Made by a program: the position numbers and the translations under genes. The notes under the pieces are model-generated. The model searched no databases. It was not told the origin of the DNA and saw nothing but the letters and a program-made list of their open reading frames with translations. Shown here piece after piece: positions 1 to 9,293 of a stretch of DNA of 64,000 nucleotides; within the stretch, counting starts at the first letter, position 1; each line of letters begins with the position of its first letter. Source of the stretch: Bacillus pumilus (GTDB taxonomy: Bacteria; Bacillota; Bacilli; Bacillales; Bacillaceae); assembly GCF_900186955.1 (NCBI RefSeq), contig NZ_LT906438.1, positions 3,038,001 to 3,102,000 of the forward strand. Direction: 5' to 3'.

Positions 1-30
1 GACAAATTACGAGGATTGGGTGAGGAATAT

Positions 31-531
31 ATGCCGCATCATCATGAGATGAACGAAGTAGAAAAAACAGCAAGACGCCGTTTACAAGAACGAGGCGTAT
101 CCATTCAAGATATAGCAGACCTTGTCTACTTTTTACAGGAAAAATATCATCCTGGCTTAGACATGACAGAATGCATCCACAATGTGGAGCGTGTCATCGC
201 AAAACGAGAAGTCCAAAATGCGATATTAACTGGCGTCGAACTAGACGTACTCGCCGAGCAAAAAAAACTGACCGAGCCGCTTCAGTCTATTCTAGAAACA
301 GACGAAAGCCTGTATGGTGTTGATGAAATTTTATCGTTTGCTATCGTCAATATTTATGGTTCGATCGGCTTTACGAATTACGGATATATCGATAAAGAAA
401 AACCAGGAATTCTCGGGATACTCAACGATAAATCCACAGGGGAGTGCCACACCTTTTTAGATGACATTGTCGGCGCCATTGCTGCTGCAGCATCAAGCAG
501 ACTGGCACATAGTGCGAGAAATGTGGAATAA
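31..531 (+). CDS. yutG: YutG, phosphatidylglycerophosphatase A-like protein
   Basis: This 166-residue protein matches the YutG/PgpA-type family, which is linked to removal of phosphate from phosphatidylglycerophosphate in phospholipid synthesis. The activity is inferred from family and was not checked by motif. The C-terminal part has a GECHTFLDDIVGAIAAA stretch that is hydrophobic and typical of YutG. I chose the ATG at 31 because GGTGAGG lies five bases upstream; a TTG at 16 in the same frame has a poorly spaced site. The left edge of the window lies just upstream, so the promoter is not visible. The gene converges on yutF and the two share a terminator. Confidence 0.85.
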   Translation: MPHHHEMNEVEKTARRRLQERGVSIQDIADLVYFLQEKYHPGLDMTECIHNVERVIAKREVQNAILTGVELDVLAEQKKLTEPLQSILETDESLYGVDEILSFAIVNIYGSIGFTNYGYIDKEKPGILGILNDKSTGECHTFLDDIVGAIAAAASSRLAHSARNVE

Positions 532-534
532 AGC

Positions 535-573
535 AAAAAAGAGGACGCGCGCATAACGCTTGTCCTCTTTTTT
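535..573. terminator. Bidirectional terminator between yutG and yutF
   Basis: An AAAAAAGAGGAC arm pairs with GTCCTCTTTTTTT around a GC-rich loop. A-tracts and T-tracts flank both sides, so the hairpin can end transcripts from both convergent genes. Confidence 0.9.
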
Positions 574-1343
574 TATGATAATCGTTCAATCCACTCTGAT
601 AATGAATCAATGACATAGGTTGGCTGTTTGTCATATTTCTGAAGCAGCTCTTTTGTTGTCACGCCTGTATGAACGAGTAATGTGTCCATTCCTGCATTCA
701 TCCCTGCCATAATATCCGTATCATAGTTATCGCCCACCATGAGCGTCTCAGACACATCGGTCCCGAGCACCCGCATGGCTTGTTCCATGATGATGGATTC
801 TGGTTTTCCGATAAATGTTGGCTGGACTGTAGTGGTGACGGTTAATACAGATGTTAACGAGCCGTTGCCTGGCAAAAGCCCTCTTTCTGTTGGAATGGCA
901 ATGTCTCCATTTGTTGAAACAAATTGTGCGCCTTGACGGATGGCAATCGCACCGACTGCGAATTTTTCATATGTAATGTCGCGGTCAATTCCAACAACAA
1001 CGAAATCAGCGTCTTCCTGACCAAACGTCAGCCCTTTTTCTTCAATGGCCTGCTTGATTCCTTCTTCACCGATGACGTAAACAGACGCGTCTTTCTTTTG
1101 TTCGGCAATATAATTGGCTGTTGCCATACTTGTTGTAAAGACTTGTTCTTCTGTTGCTGGGATATTGAATGAAACAAGTTTTTCTGCTACCTGCTTTGGC
1201 GTGCGTGACGAGTTATTCGTGACAAACAAGTAGGGAATGTTTAGCTCATTTAACTTTTGAACAAATTGACCTGCTTCTTCGATCTTTTCTGTTCCTTTAT
1301 ACATGGTTCCGTCTAAATCAATTAAATAGCCTTTGTATTTCAT
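573..1343 (-). CDS. yutF: YutF, HAD-family phosphatase (NagD-like)
   Basis: This is a 256-residue cytoplasmic haloacid-dehalogenase phosphatase of the NagD subgroup. Motif I is D9-L-D11-G-T, motif II is T42-N-N-S-S, the motif III lysine is K180 in IGKPES, and motif IV is G204-D205-N206 with D210. Asp9 is the expected nucleophile. The length equals the B. subtilis homologue as I recall it. The ATG at 1343 gives MKYKGYL, as in that homologue. A GTG at 1352 sits only two bases from the GGAG, so it is less likely. The physiological substrate is unknown; sugar or nucleotide phosphates are usual for the subgroup. It heads leftward and follows yutD and yutE on the same strand. Confidence 0.92.
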   Translation of the reverse strand: MKYKGYLIDLDGTMYKGTEKIEEAGQFVQKLNELNIPYLFVTNNSSRTPKQVAEKLVSFNIPATEEQVFTTSMATANYIAEQKKDASVYVIGEEGIKQAIEEKGLTFGQEDADFVVVGIDRDITYEKFAVGAIAIRQGAQFVSTNGDIAIPTERGLLPGNGSLTSVLTVTTTVQPTFIGKPESIIMEQAMRVLGTDVSETLMVGDNYDTDIMAGMNAGMDTLLVHTGVTTKELLQKYDKQPTYVIDSLSEWIERLS

Positions 1344-1364
1344 GATGTTCACAACTCCAATGGA

Positions 1365-1799
1365 TTATTTAAACGCTGATACTGGGCCTAGCTCCTGCTC
1401 TAAGTAGGTACGGATGCGGTTTGGGAAAACCTGTAGCGCATGCTCAACCTCGCTGATCACCTGCAGCAAGTCGTGATGAACCACTTCTTGGTATTGCTGT
1501 ACAAGTGTTTTGCGGCACGAGACAAGCTTTTTCAGCTGACTGCCTTCCTCTTCTGGTACAACCTTTTCATCAACAAGAATATCCATGATGTCATCATAGC
1601 TTCCTGGATCACGCATAATAAAGCCATCAATCATGTCATTGCCCGTATCAAGAATACATTCGACGAGCAAATGGACAATTCGTTCCAGCGCTTTTTTCTC
1701 TAGTGGACTTGTCCATGTTTGATGACTGCGCATCAACTCATATTGCACCTCGAAAAAACGTAATGTCTCTTCAATTTTTTTTCTGTCTACGAAATACAT
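1365..1799 (-). CDS. yutE: YutE, DUF86 (HepT-like) protein
   Basis: This 144-residue all-helical DUF86 protein is highly similar to B. subtilis YutE across its length, including the central DTGNDMIDGFIMRDPGSYDD segment and the GPVSAFK end. Some DUF86 proteins are HepT-type RNase toxins paired with a MNT nucleotidyltransferase, but no such partner gene is present here. A housekeeping role of unknown nature is therefore more likely. The ATG at 1799 is seven bases from GGGGAG; an adjacent ATG at 1802 is closer to it. It is probably co-transcribed with yutD (upstream) and yutF (downstream). Confidence 0.88.
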   Translation of the reverse strand: MYFVDRKKIEETLRFFEVQYELMRSHQTWTSPLEKKALERIVHLLVECILDTGNDMIDGFIMRDPGSYDDIMDILVDEKVVPEEEGSQLKKLVSCRKTLVQQYQEVVHHDLLQVISEVEHALQVFPNRIRTYLEQELGPVSAFK

Positions 1800-1818
1800 C
1801 ATGACGCTCCCCTTTGCG

Positions 1819-2094
1819 TTATTTTCTGATTCGTTTTAAGACAAAATAGGCACAGCCGAAATTACAGTATTCATAAATGTATTCATCGAGTGTGCTGATT
1901 TTTGTATCAAATGTGGCCTTTTGGTTTTGGTCATCAAAGAACCCCTTCAATCTCAGCTGATTGTAGCCCCAGTCCCCCACAATATAATCGTACTTATTTA
2001 AAATATCTGAGTACCTTGCTTTAAACGCTTCTTCATCAAAACCGTCTTTAATATCTCTTACAAGATCAAAAGTAGCATTCTGAATGACGATCAT
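1819..2094 (-). CDS. yutD: YutD, conserved hypothetical protein (DUF1027)
   Basis: This 91-residue conserved protein has no assigned function. The core YDYIVGDWGYNQLRLKGFFD is a hallmark of YutD. The frame stays open nine codons further upstream, but GAGGTGAG three bases before the ATG at 2094 identifies the start. It is the first gene of a leftward yutD-yutE-yutF run with short gaps. Confidence 0.88.
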   Translation of the reverse strand: MIVIQNATFDLVRDIKDGFDEEAFKARYSDILNKYDYIVGDWGYNQLRLKGFFDDQNQKATFDTKISTLDEYIYEYCNFGCAYFVLKRIRK

Positions 2095-2214
2095 CTTCTC
2101 ACCTCTTTTTAAACGATCCATCTTTAATGATAATTCATTGGAAGAACTCCATCAATTGCTAAAGCATGTTTTTTCCGATTTAGCCGAAGCTAAAGAAAAA
2201 AGGAGGTCACATTT

Positions 2215-2850
2215 ATGAAGAAACAACTGACAGCCGCGATTCTTCTCAGCATGCTTTTAGGCGGGTGCGGCTTTCAATCAGGTATGAACCGGCAAGTGGA
2301 TGAAGATTCTTCAAGTAAAACCATCCGTCTGTCGGATCGTCATGAAGGAAATAATTCCAACATGCCAGAAGCAGACACAAACAGAGCAGGGTATGTTCGT
2401 TATCAGCACCAGCAAGTAACGGATCAGAAAGAAAGAACACCTGCTTTAAATCGCGAGCATCTTGCCCACGTCATTACAAGTTTAACTGTGCAGCTGCCAA
2501 ACATCAAAGATGCAGCCACACTTGTGACAGATGAGGATGCACTGATTGTGTATCAAACAGGAAACAAAAATCGGGAAGAATCTGCCGATCAAGTAAAGAA
2601 AACGGCGGTTTCTGTTCTCCCTCGTTATTATCATGTATACGTCTCTGATAATCCAGAGCACTTTCAATCCATTGCCAATTTTTCACGTCTTCAAACCAAT
2701 TCACGTGATTTTGATCAAATCTTAACCAAAACAATTCAACAAATGAAATATTCTCCTCAAGGTGGAGATATTTCTACGAAAGAAGATGCAAATGGTATGA
2801 CGAATTCCGACCGTACCATGAGAAGAAATGCCCCTTACGGCCAAAATTAA
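2215..2850 (+). CDS. yutC: YutC, YhcN/YlaJ-type sporulation lipoprotein
   Basis: This 211-residue protein has a lipoprotein signal peptide ending in the lipobox L-G-G-C18. After cleavage, Cys18 would be lipidated and the protein anchored on the outer face of the membrane. The body resembles the YhcN/YlaJ family of spore lipoproteins, some of which act at the inner spore membrane in germination or outgrowth. That role is inferred. AAGGAGG lies seven bases before the ATG. It stands alone, divergent from yutD and followed by a strong terminator. Confidence 0.82.
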   Translation: MKKQLTAAILLSMLLGGCGFQSGMNRQVDEDSSSKTIRLSDRHEGNNSNMPEADTNRAGYVRYQHQQVTDQKERTPALNREHLAHVITSLTVQLPNIKDAATLVTDEDALIVYQTGNKNREESADQVKKTAVSVLPRYYHVYVSDNPEHFQSIANFSRLQTNSRDFDQILTKTIQQMKYSPQGGDISTKEDANGMTNSDRTMRRNAPYGQN

Positions 2851-2854
2851 TACG

Positions 2855-2887
2855 AGAAAAAACGCCAGAGAGCTCTGGCGTTTTCTT
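2855..2887. terminator. Terminator between yutC and lipA
   Basis: A perfect 10-bp stem, AACGCCAGAG and CTCTGGCGTT, has a two-base loop and is flanked by A and T tracts. It lies between two converging genes and can serve both. Confidence 0.9.
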
Positions 2888-2888
2888 G

Positions 2889-3785
2889 TTATGCTTGCGC
2901 CTGACGCTTTTTAGACGCTTCATTTACTTGTTCATCTGCATGGTAGGAAGAGCGCACAAGCGGTCCAGCTTCACAATGGCTGAAGCCTTTTGACATCGCA
3001 ATTTCTTTCAGCTCTGCAAACTCATCCGGATGATAGTATTTTTGAACTTTTAGATGTTTTTTCGAAGGCTGTAAATACTGACCAATCGCCATAATATCGA
3101 CGTTGTTAGCAAGAAGATCATCCATGACTTCAATGATTTCTTCCTTCGTTTCACCGAGTCCAATCATAATGCTTGATTTCGTTGGAATGTCGGGCTGCAT
3201 TTCTTTTGCACGGCGCAAGAATTCTAATGAACGATCATATGTAGCACGCGCACGAACCCTTGGCGTTAATCTGCGAACTGTTTCAATATTGTGATTTAAA
3301 ATGTCAGGACGTGTGTCCATTAACGTCTTCAAGTTATCATAATTGCCGCCCATATCTGAAGGGAGAACTTCAATTGTCGTAAATGGGCTTTTTCTTCTAA
3401 TGGCACGAACGGTTTCAGCAAACACACCTGCTCCGCCATCCTTTTGGTCATCCCTTGCAACCGCTGTTATGACAGCATGCTTTAAGTTCATCAAAGCCAC
3501 TGAATCTGCCACGCGTTCTGGCTCTTGCAGGTCTAGCTCAGTTGGAAGTCCAGTTTTCACCGCACAGAAACGGCATGCGCGCGTACAAACAGATCCAAGG
3601 ATCATAAATGTAGCGGTTCTTCTCACTGCCCAGCATTCATGAATATTCGGACATTTTGCTTCCTCACAAACGGTATTCAGGTTGTTTTCCCGCATCATTT
3701 TTTTCAAACCGGTATAGTTTTCATTCGTATTCAGCTTAATTTTAAGCCAGTCCGGTTTTCTTACGTGCTCTTCCTTCTTTGCCAA
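2889..3785 (-). CDS. lipA: LipA, lipoyl synthase
   Basis: LipA is a radical-SAM enzyme that inserts two sulfur atoms into protein-bound octanoyl groups to make lipoate. The auxiliary-cluster cysteines are C40, C45 and C51, and the radical-SAM motif is C67xxxC71xxC74. The C-terminal RSSYHAD contains the conserved Arg-Ser-Ser. At 298 residues it equals the B. subtilis enzyme. The start is a TTG at 3785 with GGAG nine bases upstream; ATG codons further up overlap that binding site. GcvH, encoded in this window, is one of its possible client proteins. Its Fe-S clusters would come from the SUF system, also in this window. Confidence 0.96.
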   Translation of the reverse strand: MAKKEEHVRKPDWLKIKLNTNENYTGLKKMMRENNLNTVCEEAKCPNIHECWAVRRTATFMILGSVCTRACRFCAVKTGLPTELDLQEPERVADSVALMNLKHAVITAVARDDQKDGGAGVFAETVRAIRRKSPFTTIEVLPSDMGGNYDNLKTLMDTRPDILNHNIETVRRLTPRVRARATYDRSLEFLRRAKEMQPDIPTKSSIMIGLGETKEEIIEVMDDLLANNVDIMAIGQYLQPSKKHLKVQKYYHPDEFAELKEIAMSKGFSHCEAGPLVRSSYHADEQVNEASKKRQAQA

Positions 3786-4075
3786 TTCCATCATCTCCAT
3801 ATGAATTCGTTAAAGGTGCATCTACAAAAATCTTCCTGCTATATACGATGGATGCAGCTAAGAAGCTGCAAAAAATTGAATCTTCGGCCTAAAGCCTTTT
3901 CTTTAGACACTTTAACATAGTACAGATTGAACAACAAGGGAATGAGCTGCAAAAATACCCAAAAGCCTCCTAAAAAATCACAAGAAAATTACTAACATTT
4001 TCTTCTTATGAAATAGGGTGATCTAACCACACTAAACGGTAGAAGACGATGCTTGATGAAAGGAGATGGACGTTT
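3786..4075. other. lipA-lytH intergenic region
   Basis: These 290 bases between divergent genes must hold both promoters. I see only a small hairpin (GCAGCT and AGCTGC) near 3853-3868. I cannot assign promoter elements with confidence. In B. subtilis lytH is read by mother-cell sigma-K; a sigma-K element was not clear here. Confidence 0.4.
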
Positions 4076-5056
4076 GTGAAAGTGGTTTTAGCCATCATGA
4101 TCGCTCTTTCAATGCTTCCTTTACCTGTTCATGCACAGGGGGAAGGCAAGCAGCCAGATGTACTGAAGCAGCGAATGGCACTTTACGAAAAAGTCGCCAT
4201 CACGACACAAGTTCCATGGTATGTACTTGCTGCGGTTGATCAGTATGAGCACAATATTCGAAAAAGCAGAAGAGATTTACCGAAACAAAAAGGCGTCATT
4301 GGCATCTACATTCCCCGGGAAATGTGGATCGGCCCTGAAAACCCGAATAAGCAGGATACCTCTCCTTTAAGCATTAAAGTGTTTGATGGAATTGGACTTG
4401 ATGGAAACGGGGATGGAAAAGCGAACAGCGATGACGATGAGGATGTATTATTCACGTTTGCTCAATACTTGCTTCATTACGGCAACAGCATTGATCAATT
4501 AAAAATTGCTTTATGGGACTATTATGGACGAGATCAAACCGTTGGAATCATTTCATCTTTTATGAAGCTATATCAGCACTATGGCCATCTTGACCTCGGA
4601 AAGCACGCTTTCCCTCTTCCAGTCGGAGCTGACTACAGCTACCGGAGTACATGGGGAGATGCAAGAGGATTTGGAGGCAGAAGAATTCATGAGGGTACGG
4701 ATTTATTTGCCCATTATGGACTTCCCGTTCGTGCGACATCGTATGGTGTGATTGAAATGAAAGGCTGGAACCGCTTTGGCGGCTGGCGGATTGGGATTCG
4801 AGATATTCATAACCATTATCATTACTTCGCTCATTTAAATGGCTTTGCAAAAGGACTCAAAACAGGTCAAATTGTTGAACCCGGACAGGTCATTGGATCT
4901 GTCGGAAGCTCCGGTTATGGCCCCCCAGGCACAGCAGGAAAATTTCCGCCGCATCTTCACTATGGCATGTATAAAGACAACGGCAGAACTGAATGGTCTT
5001 TTGATCCATACCCTCATTTAAGGGCGTGGGAAAGAGCTGAGCGAAAACGACATTAA
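4076..5056 (+). CDS. lytH: LytH, sporulation L-Ala-D-Glu endopeptidase
   Basis: This M23-family zinc peptidase corresponds to LytH/YunA, which trims stem peptides to single L-alanine during spore cortex maturation. The signal peptide is about residues 1-20, with VHA before the likely cleavage site. An acidic loop D109-G-N-G-D-G resembles a calcium-binding motif. The zinc ligands lie in H205xxxD209 and H293-L-H295. The start is the GTG at 4076, preceded by AAAGGAGATGG. That gives 326 residues, the same as B. subtilis LytH; an ATG at 4049 overlaps this binding site and is rejected. It is monocistronic. Confidence 0.93.
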   Translation: MKVVLAIMIALSMLPLPVHAQGEGKQPDVLKQRMALYEKVAITTQVPWYVLAAVDQYEHNIRKSRRDLPKQKGVIGIYIPREMWIGPENPNKQDTSPLSIKVFDGIGLDGNGDGKANSDDDEDVLFTFAQYLLHYGNSIDQLKIALWDYYGRDQTVGIISSFMKLYQHYGHLDLGKHAFPLPVGADYSYRSTWGDARGFGGRRIHEGTDLFAHYGLPVRATSYGVIEMKGWNRFGGWRIGIRDIHNHYHYFAHLNGFAKGLKTGQIVEPGQVIGSVGSSGYGPPGTAGKFPPHLHYGMYKDNGRTEWSFDPYPHLRAWERAERKRH

Positions 5057-5057
5057 A

Positions 5058-5098
5058 GAAAAGGAGAAGTTTAGCGTTTTCGCACCCTTCTCCTTTTT
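5058..5098. terminator. Terminator after lytH
   Basis: GAAAAGGAGAAG pairs with CTTCTCCTTTTT around a 15-20 base loop, with a T-tract on the right. It can also end the leftward gene that stops at 5113. Confidence 0.85.
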
Positions 5099-5112
5099 CA
5101 TGTCTAAGCAAG

Positions 5113-5343
5113 TTACTGCTCATTTTTCTCCTTCAAACCTAAAATTAAAAATAGAATTCCCATGATGAGAAAAATGAAATACACAACGGTTACTTCCAAT
5201 GGAATCATGTCAAACATACCTCTAAAAATATCGATACTTAAGCTTTCATTTCTGACCAGTAAAATGGATGCTGTGATATATTTAGCACTAAATACTATAG
5301 CAAAAACCAAAAAACAAATACCACTTACATAAAGTTTCTTCAT
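5113..5343 (-). CDS. Small two-span membrane protein, function unknown
   Basis: This 76-residue protein has two hydrophobic segments, about residues 5-27 and 50-70, with a short outer loop and a charged KEKNEQ tail. I do not recognise the family. A strong ribosome-binding site, GGGGGGAG five bases before the ATG, supports it as a real gene. It sits alone between lytH and yunB, where I recall no B. subtilis gene. Confidence 0.7.
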   Translation of the reverse strand: MKKLYVSGICFLVFAIVFSAKYITASILLVRNESLSIDIFRGMFDMIPLEVTVVYFIFLIMGILFLILGLKEKNEQ

Positions 5344-5442
5344 AAAGCTCCCCCCCTAATAACAATTAAAATTGATCATGACACATTCATCTATATGGAA
5401 TCAAGTAGTGAATGAGGTTTTTATTTCCAATGACTGCACATC

Positions 5443-5475
5443 AAAAAACAGCCCAATCATTCCTTGGGCTGTTAT
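5443..5475 (-). terminator. yunB terminator
   Basis: ACAGCCCAA and TTGGGCTGT form a 9-bp stem. On the minus strand it is followed by a T-tract. It lies right at the yunB stop codon. Confidence 0.85.
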
Positions 5476-6242
5476 TCTTTCTTCTCCTTTTTCTCTGGGA
5501 GAACAATCGATGGGGCGCCTGAGTTCGTTCCGCTGCCATTGTAATAATCTGGTACATCTCCTTGAACGGCTTGGATGGAGACGGGAACTGAATTTTTGAC
5601 TACGATTGTTTCAGATGCAAACGGGATGATGACTCTCACCTTGACCTCAATTAGAACACTAATATCAATCAAGGCATTGTTGATGCCATAAGGCTTAATG
5701 TTTTTTTCAACGTCCGTATGCGGATCGCCAATGAGACTAAACCGTACAGGCACTTTTGGTCCTAGGTTGGCGATGAGTGCATTTCCGGACGCTTGCCCAA
5801 GCGGAATGTTATATATAATGCCGTCATGTCCATCTGTTTGATCCTTTAATGCTTCTTTTGCCTCTTTTTGAAAATTCCCCTTTTCAATGTCCTCTAAATT
5901 TTTTTGAAGATGACGTGACAGGTCAGCCATTGCTTTCGATGTTGCTTGCGCATTAAAATCGATGGTCGTTACTTTTCCGTTCTCACTTGTATTCATGACC
6001 ACCATATCCTTCATATTCTCCTGATCTTCTGCAAAGTCTTGGACGGAATATTGAATCAGATGATTGGCGATACGCTCTGTTTCTAGTTCAGCAATGTGAA
6101 TAAGGGTTGGTTTAATGGAGCGGTTAATAAAAAATAGACTTATGACGGTTGAGAGTACAAAGAATAAGATCGCAAGCAGCATGACGTATCGGAATGGCAA
6201 AGGGCCCTTTTTATAGGGGCGATAGCGGCGGTTCATTCTCAA
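5472..6242 (-). CDS. yunB: YunB, sporulation protein
   Basis: This 256-residue protein of the YunB sporulation family has one transmembrane segment near residues 17-37 after a basic N-terminus (RYRPYKKG). The rest is predicted to lie outside the membrane. The B. subtilis homologue is a forespore-expressed gene needed for full sporulation, with unknown biochemistry. The TTG at 6242 has GGGGGGA seven bases upstream; the ATG two codons later is at 13 bases. The tail PEKKEKKE is charged and likely disordered. It is transcribed alone and ends at a clear hairpin. Confidence 0.87.
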   Translation of the reverse strand: MRMNRRYRPYKKGPLPFRYVMLLAILFFVLSTVISLFFINRSIKPTLIHIAELETERIANHLIQYSVQDFAEDQENMKDMVVMNTSENGKVTTIDFNAQATSKAMADLSRHLQKNLEDIEKGNFQKEAKEALKDQTDGHDGIIYNIPLGQASGNALIANLGPKVPVRFSLIGDPHTDVEKNIKPYGINNALIDISVLIEVKVRVIIPFASETIVVKNSVPVSIQAVQGDVPDYYNGSGTNSGAPSIVLPEKKEKKE

Positions 6243-6311
6243 TAAAAAATCCCCCCTTCTCCATTACAAGTGTATGCAGACAGGCGGGGGGATAGGAATC
6301 ATCTCTTCATT

Positions 6312-6617
6312 TTATTTCACCATTTTTAATAAGGCGTCTCTTCCAATGGTTCCAACTGTAATGTCTAACGCTTCTGCAGCGTATGTCACAGATTCTAAAG
6401 GGGCATCAAGCAATTGCTCTATCGTTCTCACACCAACTGCTCTCCCTGCGATAATACCTCTATCTGCAAGCTTTTCATTTAAGAGCCCGACATCCAGTGC
6501 ACCGCACATAATATACCCATGTTCATTTGTCACTGCCATAAAATTCGTCTTCGGCAATTGGACGGTGACGGCTGTAAAGGAATGTCCATCAATATTAATA
6601 GGTGTTAAATTCACCAA
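6312..6617 (-). CDS. yunC: YunC, DUF1805 protein
   Basis: This 101-residue DUF1805 protein is nearly identical in length and sequence to B. subtilis YunC. A KTNFMAVTNEHGYIMCGALD core is followed by a GRAVGVRTIEQLLDAPL segment. Its function is unknown. The start is a GTG at 6617 with AAGGGA four bases upstream. It reads leftward 67 bases downstream of yunD, so the two may be co-transcribed. Confidence 0.88.
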   Translation of the reverse strand: MVNLTPINIDGHSFTAVTVQLPKTNFMAVTNEHGYIMCGALDVGLLNEKLADRGIIAGRAVGVRTIEQLLDAPLESVTYAAEALDITVGTIGRDALLKMVK

Positions 6618-6684
6618 ATCCCTTCACTCCTCTCATCACAATCTATGTGACAAGAGGGGGAGTGTTGTTAGGCTAAAGCGGATT

Positions 6685-8058
6685 TCATGTGGCTTCCTTC
6701 AGGCGCCAAGTAAGCACATCACGTAAAAATTCCGGCATGAAATATTCAATGTGTTCATGATCACGGATATGAGGAAATAGAGAGCCTAATGTATACATAT
6801 CGACTGTGCCAACCGTATATAAGGCGTCTTTTCTGATCAATTGATCATGCACAAAAACATCCTTTACTCGTTTGGTTTCACCTTCTTCTACTGTATAGGT
6901 GAGGCCGCTATACAGCATTTTCCCCATCAGCTCACCTCTAAAGCCGAAGCCCTTGATGCGTAGCTGTTCCATTTTTTCTTCACAGGCACGCCGAACGGTT
7001 TCGATGAGCTGTTGACCGGTAAGCGTCACCCGAATTGGATTAATTGGGTGCGGGCAGATTCGGTGGACTTCTTCTCTAGTCACGATTCCTGCCTCTAATG
7101 AATCAAGCACCATACCTGCATTCATCATGCCGATATCTGCCCCGCACCAATCTTTAATGGCATCTGTTAAGAGCTGCGGAAGCGGGGATTCATCAAACCA
7201 CTTCGTTTCTAACCTTGACTCAATCGCGGTTACTTTTTCCTGCATGAGGGCTTTCGCTCTTCTCCCTGCTTGCTGTAAGGTTGTGATCGCTTCATCTGAT
7301 TCACTGATCAGCTGCTCCACTGACTGCACCGTTGCTTTTTTCTCGATTAACTCTTTGCTCGCTGTGTCAACGGTCAGCTCGACACAGCCAATATAATGCC
7401 CATACTTTTCAGCGCATGCAAGCAGTACGCCATTGTCCATTTCACCCTGTTCTAACAAATGATGCGTGTGTGAGCCTAGGATAATATCGATGTCAGGAAA
7501 ATCACGGGCGACCTCCCGATCATGGATAATACCAAGATGGGATAAGAGCACAATGATATCCGCTTGTCCCTTCACTTCCTGCAGCATGTCCCGTATGCTG
7601 TCAAACGGATCTGTAATCTCCCAGCCCAGCTTTTCATAGACAGGTGTATACGCAATGGTCACGCCTAAGAGACATATTTTCAGTCCGTTTTCCATTTGGA
7701 TTATATGATAGGGCTTTGCCCACGCTGGCCTTTTGCCTTTCTCAAATAAATTAGACAGGATCACTGGAAATTGTGCATGCTCGTATAATTGATCGAGCTG
7801 ATCATGAGGCAGCGTAATGCCTTCATTATTCCCAATCGTGACCCCATCATAGCCAAGTTGATTGAGAAGCTTGACGTTTACCTTTCCATAATCAGCTTCT
7901 GACACAAGGTTCACTCGGTCCATATGATCGCCAATATCAAACAAGAGCATCTGATCGTGAACTTGACGCTTTTCCTCAATATAAGCTGCGATTTTGGGCC
8001 AGTTCTCAAAGTGGCTGTGCAAGTCGTTTGTATGATATAACCATAGCTTCTGCAGCAT
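6685..8058 (-). CDS. yunD: YunD, 5'-nucleotidase/metallophosphoesterase family
   Basis: This 457-residue protein has the two-domain layout of UshA-type 5'-nucleotidases. The N-terminal metallophosphoesterase domain shows HTNDLHSH near residues 9-16, GDH near 43-45, GNNEG (the GNHD position) and LGSHTHH. The C-terminal domain of about 180 residues binds substrate. There is no signal peptide, so it is probably cytoplasmic, unlike most UshA proteins. The substrate may be a nucleotide or a related phosphoester and is not determined. The ATG at 8058 has GGGAGA seven bases before it. Confidence 0.88.
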   Translation of the reverse strand: MLQKLWLYHTNDLHSHFENWPKIAAYIEEKRQVHDQMLLFDIGDHMDRVNLVSEADYGKVNVKLLNQLGYDGVTIGNNEGITLPHDQLDQLYEHAQFPVILSNLFEKGKRPAWAKPYHIIQMENGLKICLLGVTIAYTPVYEKLGWEITDPFDSIRDMLQEVKGQADIIVLLSHLGIIHDREVARDFPDIDIILGSHTHHLLEQGEMDNGVLLACAEKYGHYIGCVELTVDTASKELIEKKATVQSVEQLISESDEAITTLQQAGRRAKALMQEKVTAIESRLETKWFDESPLPQLLTDAIKDWCGADIGMMNAGMVLDSLEAGIVTREEVHRICPHPINPIRVTLTGQQLIETVRRACEEKMEQLRIKGFGFRGELMGKMLYSGLTYTVEEGETKRVKDVFVHDQLIRKDALYTVGTVDMYTLGSLFPHIRDHEHIEYFMPEFLRDVLTWRLKEAT

Positions 8059-8121
8059 GTTGATCTCTCCCTCAAGTTGTCACTGAACCGTCTCATTCAA
8101 GTTGAAAGCCGCAGCTCTCAT

Positions 8122-8973
8122 TTAACTAAATAAATCTAACTGCTTCGGAGAAAGGCTTGAATACGTAATATCCAGCAAATCAATCATCTGCTGACCATTC
8201 GCCGCTGCATCTCCGCCGGAGTTATTATTAAACACGACATAGACATCTTTTGATTGCTGATGCAGGATGTCGAGATTCTTTTTCCACTCTTTTAATTCAG
8301 CTTCATTATATAAATATAAGTAGCGCACTTCACGCCAATTTTCATGATCTGCAGGGTGAAGCCAACCCTGTTTATTTCTTCCGTGAAAACGGACCAAAGT
8401 TTTATCACGGTGCGTAGCTTGTATGACTGGCGGAATGGAGCCTTCTCCAACTTGCGGCTCATCACAAACAGAATGAATCCAGCCTTCTTTTTCCATAAAG
8501 GACAAGGTCTGCTCATAAAATTCATCTGAGAACCATGTGCGGTTACGGAATTCGAGGGCACACGGAATGTCCCCCATCTTCTCTTTACACCATCTTAAAT
8601 AAAGGACGTGCTCTTTTTTGCAATCAAACCATGGTGGAAATTGAAATAGAACCATGGCTAGTTTCCCTTCACGAATAAGCGGAGTCAATGAAAGAATAAA
8701 TGCGTCAAACATCTCTTCCTTCGAAGCAAACGGAATTTCGCCTCTCTGATGACCGGTCATTCCTTGATATGCTTTCACGACAAATTGAAAGGTATCTGGC
8801 GTATCCTTGATCCACTTTTCATGATTACGTTCAGGCTGAACTGCATAAAAGCTGGCATCCAGCTCCACAATGGGAAACGTAGACGAATAGTGAAACAGCT
8901 TTTGCGCGCTGCCGATTTTCGGCGGATAAAGACTGTCATGGTCACCCCAGCCAGTTAATCCGATATAAATCAT
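8122..8973 (-). CDS. yunF: YunF, DUF72 TIM-barrel-like protein
   Basis: This 283-residue DUF72 family protein shows the family's N-terminal IGLTGWGDHDSLYP and the typical ELDASFYA and ALEFRNRTW segments. It has no known activity. The ATG at 8973 has GAGGTGAG immediately upstream at good spacing; the open frame extends three codons further to a GTG that overlaps this site. It lies upstream of yunD on the same strand with a 63-base gap, so a leftward yunF-yunD-yunC transcript is possible. The last residues read LDLFS. Confidence 0.87.
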   Translation of the reverse strand: MIYIGLTGWGDHDSLYPPKIGSAQKLFHYSSTFPIVELDASFYAVQPERNHEKWIKDTPDTFQFVVKAYQGMTGHQRGEIPFASKEEMFDAFILSLTPLIREGKLAMVLFQFPPWFDCKKEHVLYLRWCKEKMGDIPCALEFRNRTWFSDEFYEQTLSFMEKEGWIHSVCDEPQVGEGSIPPVIQATHRDKTLVRFHGRNKQGWLHPADHENWREVRYLYLYNEAELKEWKKNLDILHQQSKDVYVVFNNNSGGDAAANGQQMIDLLDITYSSLSPKQLDLFS

Positions 8974-9293
8974 GTTTCTCACCTCTTGCCACTCTCATGT
9001 ATAGACGGCTTCCTCACATGAAAGCCTTTTTCTCTTGTCATACCCATCTTTCTGAAAGAAATTCTTCTGTCTACAACATATCATATTTGCCGGTAATTCT
9101 GAATGAAGATGACTGGTGGTGCGTGATTTTATCAAGAACTCTGTTTGTTTGTGATATTAGTTGACAACTTTCTATCTTAAATGATTTGAGCTGATAACAT
9201 AAAATGCATATCAGAGAAGTGAACAGTGATTGTCCATTTATTTATTCATCTTCACCAAGAACTAAAGTTCTCAATAAAGGAGACTTAGTGGAT

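Noticed and set aside
1365..1799. YutE as a HepT toxin of a toxin-antitoxin pair
   Set aside because: No nucleotidyltransferase partner is adjacent, and the gene lies in a conserved housekeeping row.
9204..9293. A longer PucR-type protein beginning at the ATG at 9204
   Set aside because: There is no binding site before 9204, while AAAGGAG lies just before the GTG 9288 and ATG 9294.
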